A stretch of 56,166 bases of DNA from Desulfobacterium sp. (GTDB lineage: Bacteria; Desulfobacterota; Desulfobacteria; Desulfobacterales; Desulfobacteraceae). Position numbers and translations under genes: made by a program. Positions 15,335 through 24,432 of the stretch are shown piece after piece (position 1 is the first letter of the stretch; the number at the start of each line of letters is the position of its first letter). The notes beneath the pieces are model-generated. The model was not told the DNA's origin. It saw nothing but the letters and a program-made list of their open reading frames with translations, and made no database searches. The stretch covers positions 1-56,166 of the forward strand of contig JAEINR010000030.1 in the NCBI GenBank assembly GCA_016342325.1, in the 5' to 3' direction.

Positions 15335-17311
15335 ATGTCATCAATCCGCAACATTAAACTTGAAATCCTGCGGTCCGGCCCTGCCCACAACCAGCTTCTC
15401 TCACCCCTGACACCGTATCTCGTCCTCTGTGGCGCAGACGGACCGGTAACGATAAACCTGCCCTTTGAACAGCGACAGCTCCTTGTCCGGTTAGAACGGC
15501 TTCGGTATTTTATCAAGGATACCAAAGTGGCTCAAAGTCAGCGTGAGGCAGAACTTCGCGAGTTGGGCGAAACCATCGGCAAGATTTTCGGCGGGATTCC
15601 CGGGTTGCTGTCCGAGCTTGGCAATGCCCAGTCCGGGAAAGGAACATTTGTGCATCTAAGGCTTTCACTTTCCGCCTTTGAACTCAGTGCCCTGCCCTTT
15701 GAAACGGCCATCGCACCCGACGGTTTCCCAGGCTCAGGCTCGCCCCTTTTCCTGCAAACAAACACACCGGTCACCATGACCCGGGAAGTGCGCCGGGGAC
15801 GCCCGTTGCCGGTGGAATGGAATCGTCCCCCCCGAATTCTGTTTGTTTTTGCTTCCCCGGGTGGATTGGAGCCGGTTCCCGCAGCAAAGCACCTGAATGC
15901 CCTTCGCCGGGCCATTGATCCCTGGGTGGCTGTCAAGGACAGTCCCAACGACAAGTTAGATGAAGTAAAGAAAATGATCACGGTTCTGCCGGAGGCAACC
16001 CTGGAGCAGATCCGCCAGGCCTGTGTGCAAGACGAATATACCCATGTCCATATCCTGGCCCACGGCGCATCCTATGAACACGCAGGGGACCAACGATACG
16101 GCCTGGCCCTGGGCAGCAGTACCCAGCCGGGAGAAATGGATATCGTCGATGGAGAACGCCTGGCCATCGCCCTTACCATGGATCAGGCAACGACCTGTTC
16201 AGGCCGGGGCCGACCCACCGTATTGTCCCTTGCCACCTGTGATTCAGGCAATGTAAAAACAGTGCTCACCCCGGGGGGCAGTATCGCCCACGAAATACAT
16301 GCAGCCGGCATACCCTGGGTATTTGCCTCCCAATTCCCGCTTTGGATGCGGGCTTCAACTATTTATACGGAGGTTTTATACAAGCGCCTGCTCAAGGGGG
16401 CTGACCCCCGTTGCGTGCTCCACGAGTTGAGGCAACAGTTGAGAACCTCCTGCCCGGGAACCCATGACTGGGCAAGTATCGTGGCCTATGCCACCGTTCC
16501 CTGGGACTTTGAGATACAGGTCAATGACTTTCGTGATACACAGACCCGTAGTGAAATCGAAACCAAATTCGCACGGATGGATGATCTCCTGGACAACAGC
16601 AACTCCCCTGACCGGACAGCCACCGAGGTTGAAGAAGAAATGAAAACCCTGTGTACCGGGATTCGTCAAGCACTCAAACAATGGCGTGAAGACCCAGTAG
16701 CACTTGCAAATCCAAAGGAAAATTCCGAACGCCTGGGATTGAGCGGTGCCAGTGAAAAACGCATCGCCATCGCCTACCAGACCCAGCAGGGAAAAGAGTA
16801 CAACGATAACGAAAAAATAATTTCAAACGCCTACCAAAATTCCTGTGGGTTTTACCGAAAAGCCGTTAAGGCCGAAACAACAAACCACTGGGCAATTACC
16901 CAATACCTGTCCATGCTCGCGATTCCGACCCACACCAGCAAGCAAGAAATATCCGGATTAAAAGAAGAATATGGCAAATTGTGGAATGCCATCTTACAAA
17001 TTAACCGATGGCAGTTGCCCACTGCGGTGGGGAAGGATAAAATCTGGGCAAATGCCACATTGGCAGAGCTGGAACTTCTCGGCTCTATTTTTGGCGGTGG
17101 GCAATACAGCCAGGAAGCCGCTAAAACCGAAATTGTCTGTTGCTGTAAAAAAATTATGGAAATCTGTGACCCGGAGGATTTTCCGGTATTATCAACCACC
17201 CGTCAGTTCCTGCGATATGCCAACCCAAAGCTCTGGTACAGGGAAGAATGGGCGGATCTTGCCCAGGCAGCACTTGACGCCCTCGGCTACACCAAACGCG
17301 ACATGGCCTAA
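15335..17311 (+). CDS. CHAT domain cysteine protease
   Basis: A 658-aa protein with a CHAT (caspase HetF-associated) peptidase domain at about residues 150-395. The catalytic pair is visible: His243 in HVHILAHGAS and Cys302 in LSLATCDSGN, each after the expected hydrophobic strand, with GGSIAHEIHAAGIPWVFASQF following as in caspase-like folds. Residues 1-150 are a beta/helix region I do not recognise; residues about 400-658 are mainly helical, with no typical TPR motifs, and may be the sensor or substrate-binding part. CHAT proteases act as effectors in several bacterial conflict systems, for example by activating gasdermins. No gasdermin, CRISPR or NLR gene is near. It is the last gene of the PspA-flotillin operon, closed by a strong hairpin at 17358-17396, so control by membrane state is a reasonable hypothesis, not shown. 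Confidence 0.88.
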   Translation: MSSIRNIKLEILRSGPAHNQLLSPLTPYLVLCGADGPVTINLPFEQRQLLVRLERLRYFIKDTKVAQSQREAELRELGETIGKIFGGIPGLLSELGNAQSGKGTFVHLRLSLSAFELSALPFETAIAPDGFPGSGSPLFLQTNTPVTMTREVRRGRPLPVEWNRPPRILFVFASPGGLEPVPAAKHLNALRRAIDPWVAVKDSPNDKLDEVKKMITVLPEATLEQIRQACVQDEYTHVHILAHGASYEHAGDQRYGLALGSSTQPGEMDIVDGERLAIALTMDQATTCSGRGRPTVLSLATCDSGNVKTVLTPGGSIAHEIHAAGIPWVFASQFPLWMRASTIYTEVLYKRLLKGADPRCVLHELRQQLRTSCPGTHDWASIVAYATVPWDFEIQVNDFRDTQTRSEIETKFARMDDLLDNSNSPDRTATEVEEEMKTLCTGIRQALKQWREDPVALANPKENSERLGLSGASEKRIAIAYQTQQGKEYNDNEKIISNAYQNSCGFYRKAVKAETTNHWAITQYLSMLAIPTHTSKQEISGLKEEYGKLWNAILQINRWQLPTAVGKDKIWANATLAELELLGSIFGGGQYSQEAAKTEIVCCCKKIMEICDPEDFPVLSTTRQFLRYANPKLWYREEWADLAQAALDALGYTKRDMA

Positions 17312-17357
17312 ATCGCTATTTCCCATGAAACGTCAAACACTTAAGTAGAAATATGGA

Positions 17358-17396
17358 TCTTCAGGCCCACCCCCCGAAAAGGGGTGGGCCTGAAGA
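17358..17396. terminator. strong 16-bp terminator hairpin
   Basis: A perfect 16-bp stem: TCTTCAGGCCCACCCC (17358-17373) pairs with GGGGTGGGCCTGAAGA (17381-17396) across a 7-nt loop. It lies 46 nt after the CHAT stop, marking the end of that operon and insulating the beta-oxidation genes. The outer core TTCAGGC/GCCTGAA is shared with the hairpin at 29553-29587. Confidence 0.85.
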
Positions 17397-17548
17397 AAAG
17401 ATACACATTTTCCCGTCAACTCATCCCCCCCACCGTCCATTCATCCCCGACTGTTTCTATCCATCGTTTTTAGCGTGCATTCCATCAACACCCTCCCTAC
17501 CCTGCGTCCATGGTAGTTCAATTCACAATCCCTTTTACGGAGGAACCA

Positions 17549-19963
17549 ATGAGAAGAAACATCGTACGCGCTGCAGTAATCGGATCCGGAATCATGGGCG
17601 GCGGTATTGCAGCACTGCTTGCCGGGGCCGGGGTCAAGGTGGATCTGTTAGATATTGTTCCCTTTGATCTGAGCGATGATGAAAAATCAGATCAAACGGC
17701 CAGAAACAGACTTGCTAAGACAGGCCTTGACATGGCCCTATTTGCCCAGCCCCCCCTCTTCTATACAAAAAAAGATGCAGCAAATATTTCAATTGGAAAC
17801 CTTGAGGATGATTTTGACCGGCTCAAGGAGTGCGACTGGATCTGCGAAGTGGTGGTGGAGAACCTCAAGATCAAACAGGATCTGTTCAAACGCATTGAGG
17901 CGGTTCGAAAACCCGGCGCCATCGTAAGCTCCAACACATCGGGTATCCCCCTTGCCAACATGTCAGAGGGCTTGAGTGATGATTTCAAGAAGCATTTCCT
18001 GGGAACCCATTTTTTCAATCCAGTGCGATGGATGCACCTCCTGGAACTGATCCCCGGAGAAATAACCCTGCCCGGCGTTCTCGAGGACATGGCACAATTC
18101 GGGGAGACCCGCCTGGGCAAGGGCATCACCTGGGCCAAGGATACCCCCAACTTCATCGCCAACCGCATCGGCATCCAGGGCATGGGCAAGATCATGCAGC
18201 AGGCCGTGGAAGATAAGATGACCCTGGCCGAAGTGGACCTGTTGTTCGGTCCTGCCATGGGCCGCCCGTCCACCGCCATCTTCGGCACCGCCGACCTTGT
18301 GGGACTTGACACCATGTCCCATGTGGCGCAGACCTCCTTTGACCTCTGTCCCGAAGATGAGCGCAGGGACAGTTTTGAACTCCCCGCCTTTGTGGCCGGC
18401 ATGGTCGACCAGGGACGCCTTGGCAACAAGACCCAAAAAGGATTTTACAGAAAAAAGACCGATGACCAGGGGAAAAGAGTCAAATATATGATGGATCCGG
18501 CCACAGGCGATTATGTGGTGTACGAACGAGCCTCCTTTCCCTGTGTGGATGCGGCCAAAAAAGCTGAAACAGGAAAAGACAAAATCCGGGCCATCGTCAA
18601 CGGCGATGACCGGGGGTCAAAATTCGCCTGGGAATGCGCTGCGGACGGTCTCATCTATGCGGCCAACCGGATTCCTGAAATCGCAGACACCATTGTCGAG
18701 ATCGACAATGCCATGCGCTGGGGCTATGCCGTTGAAATGGGGCCGTTTGAGTCCTGGGACGCCCTGGGGGTACGGGAGTCGGTAACGCGGATGGAACAGG
18801 AGGGACGCCGGGTGCCCCAGGTGGTAAAAGACCTGCTTGATAAGGGCGACGGGACCTTTTACAAGAGTGTCGACGGCATCGACTATTACTGGGATTTCGC
18901 CACACAAACCTATAAATCCGTTGAACGGAACCAAAGGGCCTTAAGCCTTGCTTCCTGCCGGGCCGCCGGCAAGGTGGCCATGGGAAACGATTCCGTGTCC
19001 CTGGTTGATATTGGCGACGGCATCTTCTGTGTTGAGTTCCACACAAAAATGAACGCCTTGAACCGGGAAATCATCGAATTCATCGGCGAAGCAAGGGGAT
19101 TTGTGGAAGAAAACGGCCAGGGCATCGTCATCGGCAACCAGGCCGGTGGCATGCCGGGGGCTTTTTCCGCCGGGGCTGATCTCGATTATGTGCTTAAGCT
19201 GTGCAAGGACAAGCACTATACTGAAATGGATGAATTCCTCAAGATGGCCCAGGAAGGTGTCCAGGCCATCCGTTACTCGAACATCCCGGTGGTGGCGGCA
19301 CCCTACGGCATGACCCTGGGCGGCGGCTGTGAAGTGTGCCTGGGGGCTGCTGACAAAATTGTTGCAGCAGCGGATCTCATGATGGGCCTGGTGGAGGTCG
19401 GCGTTGGGCTGATCCCGGCCGGGGGCGGATGCATGAACCTGTGGAAGAAATTTCTCACTGCCATGCCCGGCAAGGTGGGCAAGGATACTGACCTTGGAAA
19501 ACTCTTTGTTCCGGTCCTCATGAACATTGCCATGGCCACCTATTCCATGTCGGCCAGGGAAGCCGTTGCCAACGGCCATTTGAGCGCCACCAACGACAGG
19601 ATCGTGATGAACCGGGATCTTCTCCTGGGAGAGGCGAAAAAAGAGGTCATGACCCTCCTTGAGCAGGGCTATGCTCCGCCGCCAAAGGCACCCCTCACCG
19701 TGATCGGCCAGAACGGCCAGGGCATGGTCACGGCCCAGATGTTCAATGTGCAGGAGGGGGGCATGATCAGTGAACACGACGCCCTTGTGACCAACGCAGT
19801 CGCCTATGTCGTCAGCGGCGGTACGGTGCGAACCGGTGCCAAGATCGAAGAAGAGACCATGCTTGCCCTTGAACGCCAGATGTTTGTGGAACTTGCAAAA
19901 GAGCCCAAGACCATTGCAAGGATCGAACATATGTTGACAACCGGTAAACCCCTCAGGAATTAA
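17549..19963 (+). CDS. 3-hydroxyacyl-CoA dehydrogenase / enoyl-CoA hydratase
   Basis: Bifunctional beta-oxidation enzyme of 804 aa, arranged like FadN: the dehydrogenase comes first. Residues about 3-35 are the NAD-binding Rossmann start (VIGSGIMGGGIAALLAG); SSNTSGIP and HFFNPVRWMHLLE near 135-175 belong to the catalytic dehydrogenase region, followed by two C-terminal dehydrogenase domains up to about 460. Residues about 490-720 are the crotonase fold, with the oxyanion-hole segments FSAGADL and YGMTLGGGCEV and a Glu-containing VEVGVGLIPAGGG. The ATG at 17549 follows GGAGG; an in-frame ATG 13 codons earlier has no ribosome site. It lies 27 nt upstream of the thiolase gene, so hydration, oxidation and thiolysis are encoded together. 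Confidence 0.92.
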   Translation: MRRNIVRAAVIGSGIMGGGIAALLAGAGVKVDLLDIVPFDLSDDEKSDQTARNRLAKTGLDMALFAQPPLFYTKKDAANISIGNLEDDFDRLKECDWICEVVVENLKIKQDLFKRIEAVRKPGAIVSSNTSGIPLANMSEGLSDDFKKHFLGTHFFNPVRWMHLLELIPGEITLPGVLEDMAQFGETRLGKGITWAKDTPNFIANRIGIQGMGKIMQQAVEDKMTLAEVDLLFGPAMGRPSTAIFGTADLVGLDTMSHVAQTSFDLCPEDERRDSFELPAFVAGMVDQGRLGNKTQKGFYRKKTDDQGKRVKYMMDPATGDYVVYERASFPCVDAAKKAETGKDKIRAIVNGDDRGSKFAWECAADGLIYAANRIPEIADTIVEIDNAMRWGYAVEMGPFESWDALGVRESVTRMEQEGRRVPQVVKDLLDKGDGTFYKSVDGIDYYWDFATQTYKSVERNQRALSLASCRAAGKVAMGNDSVSLVDIGDGIFCVEFHTKMNALNREIIEFIGEARGFVEENGQGIVIGNQAGGMPGAFSAGADLDYVLKLCKDKHYTEMDEFLKMAQEGVQAIRYSNIPVVAAPYGMTLGGGCEVCLGAADKIVAAADLMMGLVEVGVGLIPAGGGCMNLWKKFLTAMPGKVGKDTDLGKLFVPVLMNIAMATYSMSAREAVANGHLSATNDRIVMNRDLLLGEAKKEVMTLLEQGYAPPPKAPLTVIGQNGQGMVTAQMFNVQEGGMISEHDALVTNAVAYVVSGGTVRTGAKIEEETMLALERQMFVELAKEPKTIARIEHMLTTGKPLRN

Positions 19964-19990
19964 CAGCCCCTTCAAGGAGATACAAAAAAA

Positions 19991-21175
19991 ATGAAAGAAG
20001 CTTTTATTGTTGAATCGGTCAGGACCCCGGGATGCAGAAACAAAAAAGGTAAGTTCAAGGATACCCGGCCCGAAGAGCTGTTGGCCTATATCATGAGGGC
20101 CTGCGTGGACAGGGCTGGATTGGATCCGGCCCACCTTGAGGATATCATGTGCGGCTGTGCCTTTCCCGAAGGGGAACAGGGGTTGAACATCGGCAGAATC
20201 GCAGGTCAGATGGCGGGATTTCCCGATTCGGTCTCCGGCGTCACGGTCAACCGGTTCTGCGCCTCGGGCCTTGAGGGCGTGACCATGGCCAACGCCCACA
20301 TAAAAATGGGTTGGTCCGATGTCACCCTGGGTGCCGGGGTGGAATCCATGTCCTTTGTTCCCATGGGCGGCCACACCCCAAGACCCCATGCCGAGTATGC
20401 GGCCAAGGATCCGGCCATGTATATCTCCATGGGCATCACGGCTGAGAACGTCGCCCAGCGGTACAACGTCACCCGGGAAGAGATGGATAAGTTTGCCATG
20501 CTCTCCCATGCCAAAGCCAAACAGGCCAGGGATACTGGGCTTTTCACGGAGATCGTTCCAACACCGGCCTATGAATTCAAAAAGACGGAAAACAACACCT
20601 ACGAAAAAACACATTTCATGGTGGAACATGACGACGGCATCCGGGATGAAACCACCATGGAGGGCCTGGCCAAACTCAACTCTCCGTTTAAGGCCGGTGG
20701 CGGTGTCACGGCCGGCAACTCCTCCCAGACCACGGACGGTGCCGCAGCCACCCTGATCGCAAGCGAGGACGCTGCAAAGCGCCTGAATCTTACGCCCATG
20801 GGCAGAATCGTCGGTTACGCAGTGGCCGGTTGCAAGTCCGATGAGATGGGGGTCGGCCCCAAATACGCCATTCCAAAGGTGCTCAAACAGACCGGTTTGA
20901 CCATCCAGGACCTGGACATCATCGAGCTCAACGAGGCCTTTGCCTCCCAGGCCATCCACTGCATGAAAGAACTTAACATCTGGGGGACCGACCTCATGGC
21001 CAGGGTCAACATCCACGGTGGCGCCATCGCCCTGGGCCATCCCCTGGGATGCACCGGTTCAAAGCTGACGGCCACCTGCCTTGCCAACCTGAAAGAGGTT
21101 AAGGGCCGGTACGGTCTTGTGTCCATGTGCATTGGCGGCGGCATGGGAGCTGCCTGTATATTTGAACGGATCTGA
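19991..21175 (+). CDS. acetyl-CoA acyltransferase (thiolase)
   Basis: A 394-aa thiolase, full length, catalysing thiolytic cleavage of 3-ketoacyl-CoA in the last step of beta-oxidation. Catalytic residues are visible: the nucleophilic Cys in NRFCASGLEG near residue 90, the His in IHGGAIALGHPLGCTGSK near 347 and the second Cys in SMCIGGGMGAA near 378. AAGGAG precedes the ATG. The upstream partner is the hydroxyacyl-CoA dehydrogenase/hydratase, as in FadN-FadA type pairs; the START-domain gene follows 23 nt later. Confidence 0.93.
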   Translation: MKEAFIVESVRTPGCRNKKGKFKDTRPEELLAYIMRACVDRAGLDPAHLEDIMCGCAFPEGEQGLNIGRIAGQMAGFPDSVSGVTVNRFCASGLEGVTMANAHIKMGWSDVTLGAGVESMSFVPMGGHTPRPHAEYAAKDPAMYISMGITAENVAQRYNVTREEMDKFAMLSHAKAKQARDTGLFTEIVPTPAYEFKKTENNTYEKTHFMVEHDDGIRDETTMEGLAKLNSPFKAGGGVTAGNSSQTTDGAAATLIASEDAAKRLNLTPMGRIVGYAVAGCKSDEMGVGPKYAIPKVLKQTGLTIQDLDIIELNEAFASQAIHCMKELNIWGTDLMARVNIHGGAIALGHPLGCTGSKLTATCLANLKEVKGRYGLVSMCIGGGMGAACIFERI

Positions 21176-21198
21176 TCCGTACCAATAGGAGGATTCTT

Positions 21199-21831
21199 AT
21201 GAAATGCTTTGCAAAACCCTTTGTTTTGTCAGCTATTCTCTCACTTGCGCTTGTTCTGCCCTGCTTTGGCAACGGCCAATGGGAACTTTACAATGGAAGG
21301 AACGGAATCAAGACCTACTCCAGGACACGGGCGGATTCCGCCTATCGTGAGAGCAAAAGTTCCGCCGATATCCATGCAGGAATTGACAGGGTTGCAGCCA
21401 TCCTGGCCGATGTGCCCGGCTTTCCCCAATGGATGTACAACTGCACGGAGTCCCCCCTGCTGGAACAGCCAAAGGAGAACATAAGAATCCTCTACTATCT
21501 TCAGCATGCGCCCTGGCCGGTATCGGACCGCCAGGCCGTGATCCGGGCGGTCACCCGGGTGGATCCTGAAAAACAGATCCAGGTAACCGACATGCAATCC
21601 CTTGGGGACTATCCCTATAGAGGCGCAAAAAGCAGGGTCTGGATGGATGATTTTTCCGGACAATGGAGACTTGAAGCCCTTGATGAACAGCTCACAAGGG
21701 TCACCTATACCGTCTATTCCGAGCCGGGCGGCGGCCTTTCAGCATCCCTTGCAAACCCCTTTATTACAAGTGTTACACGGGATTCCCTCAAAGGCCTCAT
21801 GACCATGACAAAAGGAGATAATGATGAATAA
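21199..21831 (+). CDS. exported START/SRPBCC domain protein
   Basis: A 210-aa protein with a signal peptide (about 1-25, ending in LPCFG) and a START-type lipid-binding fold from about 30 to 195. Typical START pieces are NGIKTYSRT, ILADVPGFPQWMYNCTES, RILYYLQHAPWPVSDRQAVI and VTYTVYSEPGGGLSASLANPFITSV. Proteins of this type in fatty-acid clusters probably bind or hand over hydrophobic substrates in the periplasm; no enzymatic residues are recognised. AGGAGG precedes the ATG. The end overlaps the acyl-CoA ligase start by about 10 nt, so it belongs to the same transcript. Confidence 0.85.
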   Translation: MKCFAKPFVLSAILSLALVLPCFGNGQWELYNGRNGIKTYSRTRADSAYRESKSSADIHAGIDRVAAILADVPGFPQWMYNCTESPLLEQPKENIRILYYLQHAPWPVSDRQAVIRAVTRVDPEKQIQVTDMQSLGDYPYRGAKSRVWMDDFSGQWRLEALDEQLTRVTYTVYSEPGGGLSASLANPFITSVTRDSLKGLMTMTKGDNDE

Positions 21832-23692
21832 CCCCGATAAAGAACCGTGGCTCAAGGAGTACCGTGTTTTCGGAATGCCCAGAACCCTTACCCCCTATCC
21901 GGACGGACCGGTATTTGACAGCCTTGACCATGCAGCAAAGAAATATAAGAAACAAGGCCTGATCCAGTTCAATTACAAAATGACCTACCCAAAGGTCCGG
22001 CACCATGCCCTTTGCCTGGCAAAAGCCCTTGAAACACTGGGCCTTAAAAAAGGGGACCGGGTGGCAACCCTGCTGCCCACCTCCATCCAGTTTGTCATCG
22101 CCGATTTTGCCATCTCCCGGGCAGGCCTCGTCCATGTACCGGCAAGTTCCCTTGAACCCGTTGCCACCCTGGCCCACAAGTTTGAAGAGGCAACGCCAAA
22201 GGCCCTGATCTGCCTGGACGATAACCTGGCCGTGGTAAAAGAGCTTGTAAAAACAATCGGCCCCATCCAGACCATCGTGACCCGGCTTATGGACTACTCC
22301 CTGGATCCGCCGGTTCACAAAAAAATTCCACCCGTCACCAACGGGCATTGGTTTAAACTCCTCATCAAGACCCATGACCCAGACCCATCCCCCCACGATT
22401 TCAACGTTAGGGAAGATTTGGAACTGATCCTCTTTACCGGGGGAACCACCGGGCTTCCCAAGGGGTGCATGCTGACCCACCGCAACATCTACGCAAATCT
22501 CATCCAGAACGAATGGTCAACCGGGGCGGCCCACAAGCTTGTAAAAGGATGTCTCACGGTGCTTCTGGGACTTCCCTTTTTCCACTCCTACGGCCACATG
22601 ATCATGCACACCATGGTACAGATGGGGTATAACCAGATCCTGATTCCCGATTCAAGGGATACGGCAACCATGGTGGCCATGATCAAGACCCACTACCCCC
22701 TCCTCCAGATCGGGGTGCCCACCCAGTTCATGAACATGTCAAAGGAGGAACTTAAGGGCATCGGCATGCTCGGCATCTCCGCCTCGGCTCCCCTGCCTGA
22801 AAGCGTCCAGAAAAAATATGAAAAGCAATCCGGCGGCGCCATCATGGAAGGATACGGCCTGTCTGAGATGTCCCCTGCCACCCATTTGAACACCTCCCTC
22901 CTCCTGAGACTCTTCGGCGGCCGGTTCGTCCACCGGGTGATGGTTTTCGGCCTGGGCATTCCAGGGGTATCCCCGGGGATAAATTTTTTCCTGAGACGGA
23001 TTTCCCCCCACTTTATTGGTTTCATGGGATCAAAACTTGTGTCCTTTCTGCTCAACCACACCGGAAAAAAAGAAACCACGGCCAAGGGCGTTGAAAAACG
23101 GGGAACCTCCGGGATTCCCCTGCCCGATACCCGGATAAAAATCATTGATACGGCCACGGGGAATCCCCTCTCCTGGGAAGAAGTGCTTAGCGGAAAAACC
23201 GGGGAGATGTGCATCAACGGCCCCCAGCGCATGCTCGGCTACTGGCCGGACAAAGGCTCGGGCATGGATGAAGAAGGGTATGTACATACCGGAGATGTGG
23301 TCAGTGTGGACAAAACCGGATATTTCTACATCGTTGACCGCACCAAGGATATGATCAATGTATCCGGGTACAAGGTCTACTCCAGGGAGATCGATGATCT
23401 CCTGTACGGGTATCCCGGGGTGGAACACGCCGCCACCGTCGGCATCAAAGATCCCCTTCGGGAGGGCAGCGAGCGGGTGGTGGTCTATATCGAACCCCAG
23501 AAGGAATACGAAGGAAAACTTGATAAGGATGAGATAAAAACGTTCCTGGGGCAACAGGTGGCAAAGTATGCCGTGCCAAAGGCGATCCAATTTGTGGACG
23601 AAATGCCCCTCACCGGTGTGCATAAACTTGACAAAAAAGAGATCCGGAAAATGGCTGAAACCGAGTTTGCCGGGGCACCGGTTAATAATTAA
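21821..23692 (+). CDS. AMP-dependent fatty acyl-CoA synthetase
   Basis: A 623-aa adenylate-forming ligase that should activate fatty acids to acyl-CoA, the entry step for the neighbouring beta-oxidation enzymes. Motifs: the P-loop-like FTGGTTGLPKGCMLTHRN near residue 206, GYGLSEMSP near 345, the GDVV-containing YVHTGDVV near 488 with the DRTKDMINVSGYKV hinge near 506, and the C-terminal catalytic Lys in GVHKLDKKEIRK. Two ATGs are in tandem; the second (21824) has the better spacing to AAAGGAG. About 90 extra residues between the AMP-binding core motifs (RLFGGRFVHRV to FLLNHTGKK) contain hydrophobic segments and may touch the membrane. Chain length of the substrate cannot be told. Confidence 0.9.
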   Translation: MMNNPDKEPWLKEYRVFGMPRTLTPYPDGPVFDSLDHAAKKYKKQGLIQFNYKMTYPKVRHHALCLAKALETLGLKKGDRVATLLPTSIQFVIADFAISRAGLVHVPASSLEPVATLAHKFEEATPKALICLDDNLAVVKELVKTIGPIQTIVTRLMDYSLDPPVHKKIPPVTNGHWFKLLIKTHDPDPSPHDFNVREDLELILFTGGTTGLPKGCMLTHRNIYANLIQNEWSTGAAHKLVKGCLTVLLGLPFFHSYGHMIMHTMVQMGYNQILIPDSRDTATMVAMIKTHYPLLQIGVPTQFMNMSKEELKGIGMLGISASAPLPESVQKKYEKQSGGAIMEGYGLSEMSPATHLNTSLLLRLFGGRFVHRVMVFGLGIPGVSPGINFFLRRISPHFIGFMGSKLVSFLLNHTGKKETTAKGVEKRGTSGIPLPDTRIKIIDTATGNPLSWEEVLSGKTGEMCINGPQRMLGYWPDKGSGMDEEGYVHTGDVVSVDKTGYFYIVDRTKDMINVSGYKVYSREIDDLLYGYPGVEHAATVGIKDPLREGSERVVVYIEPQKEYEGKLDKDEIKTFLGQQVAKYAVPKAIQFVDEMPLTGVHKLDKKEIRKMAETEFAGAPVNN

Positions 23693-23734
23693 ACGTTTTC
23701 CCACATGTTTGTCCAAAGGAGCCCAGAGGGAACC

Positions 23735-23839
23735 ATGGCTGAAAAGAACAGACTAAACCGGATAAACACCGGCAGGGTCTTTGCCAATACGTTTATTAAC
23801 GGATACAGCCTTTCCATTGACACCGCCCCTACCTACTGA
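23735..23839 (+). CDS. possible 34-aa peptide before the TetR gene
   Basis: A short frame of 34 codons with ATG at 23735 behind GAGGG at usable spacing. It begins MAEKNRLNRINTGRVFANTF and ends APTY; the stop lies inside the first TetR operator. It has no recognised domain. It may be a leader peptide, a remnant of a lost gene, or chance. Listed because the ribosome site is decent and the space between acyl-CoA ligase and TetR is otherwise unexplained. Confidence 0.3.
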   Translation: MAEKNRLNRINTGRVFANTFINGYSLSIDTAPTY

Positions 23840-23843
23840 TAGG
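23828..23843. promoter_or_regulatory. candidate TetR operator 1
   Basis: CCTACCTACTGATAGG, a quasi-palindrome with CCTA/TAGG arms, 8 nt before the TetR start codon. The identical 16 bp occur again at 24433-24448. Duplication next to a TetR gene strongly suggests the binding site of that regulator; at this place it would also cover the ribosome site. Confidence 0.7.
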
Positions 23844-23851
23844 AAGAAACC

Positions 23852-24415
23852 ATGGGTGATACAAAAACAAAGATACTGGATGTGGCAGAGGACCTGATTC
23901 AACGGGTTGGCCTGAATGCAATGAGCTACAAGCACATAAGCGACGCCGTGGGCATTCGTAAGGCAAGTATTCACCACCATTTTCCCCAGAAAAAAAACAT
24001 GGTGGATGCCCTTCTCTCACGATGCGAAACCACCTATGGGCTGCATTACCAGACCATTATAAATGACCGTTCCAGTGCCCCGGAGAAGCTAAGGAAACTT
24101 GCCGGTATTTTTGCAGACGGGGTGACCCGGGAGAAGCTTTGCCTTGTGGGCATGATCAGCTCTGACATGAACACCCTTGAGCCGGCATCCTGCAGAATTC
24201 TTGAAACGACCTTGGAGAGAACCATGGAGATCTTTTCCCTGGCGTTTAAACAGGGGCGTGAAGAAGGATCGTTGACGTTCAACGGAACCGAAAAAGAAAT
24301 CGCCTATGCTTTTTTTTCTTTTCTTGTGGGCACACAGATTGCCGCACGGGTAAAAGGGGGAGCAGGGGCTTTTAATACAGCTACGGAAATTATTATTACC
24401 AGCTGGGAAACGTAA
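23852..24415 (+). CDS. TetR family repressor
   Basis: A 187-aa one-component repressor. The N-terminal HTH spans about 8-54 (ILDVAEDLIQRVGLNAMSYKHI, then AVGIRKASIHHHFPQKKNMVDALL); the rest is the helical ligand and dimerisation domain. The two identical 16-bp sites in front of this gene and of the radical SAM gene indicate that it represses itself and the radical SAM/aldehyde dehydrogenase genes. Given the neighbouring acyl-CoA ligase, a fatty acyl-CoA or aldehyde may be the inducer; this is only inferred from position. AGGAAG precedes the ATG. Confidence 0.88.
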   Translation: MGDTKTKILDVAEDLIQRVGLNAMSYKHISDAVGIRKASIHHHFPQKKNMVDALLSRCETTYGLHYQTIINDRSSAPEKLRKLAGIFADGVTREKLCLVGMISSDMNTLEPASCRILETTLERTMEIFSLAFKQGREEGSLTFNGTEKEIAYAFFSFLVGTQIAARVKGGAGAFNTATEIIITSWET

Positions 24416-24432
24416 TTTTTTTTCCTGTATTG

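Noticed and set aside
17510-17548. earlier ATG for the dehydrogenase/hydratase
   Set aside because: No ribosome site before it, while GGAGG sits properly before the ATG at 17549 that begins the NAD-binding motif.
18941-21040. 699-codon open frame on the minus strand
   Set aside because: It lies opposite the dehydrogenase/hydratase and thiolase genes, whose domains are certain; composition is that of an antisense frame and no domain is recognisable.
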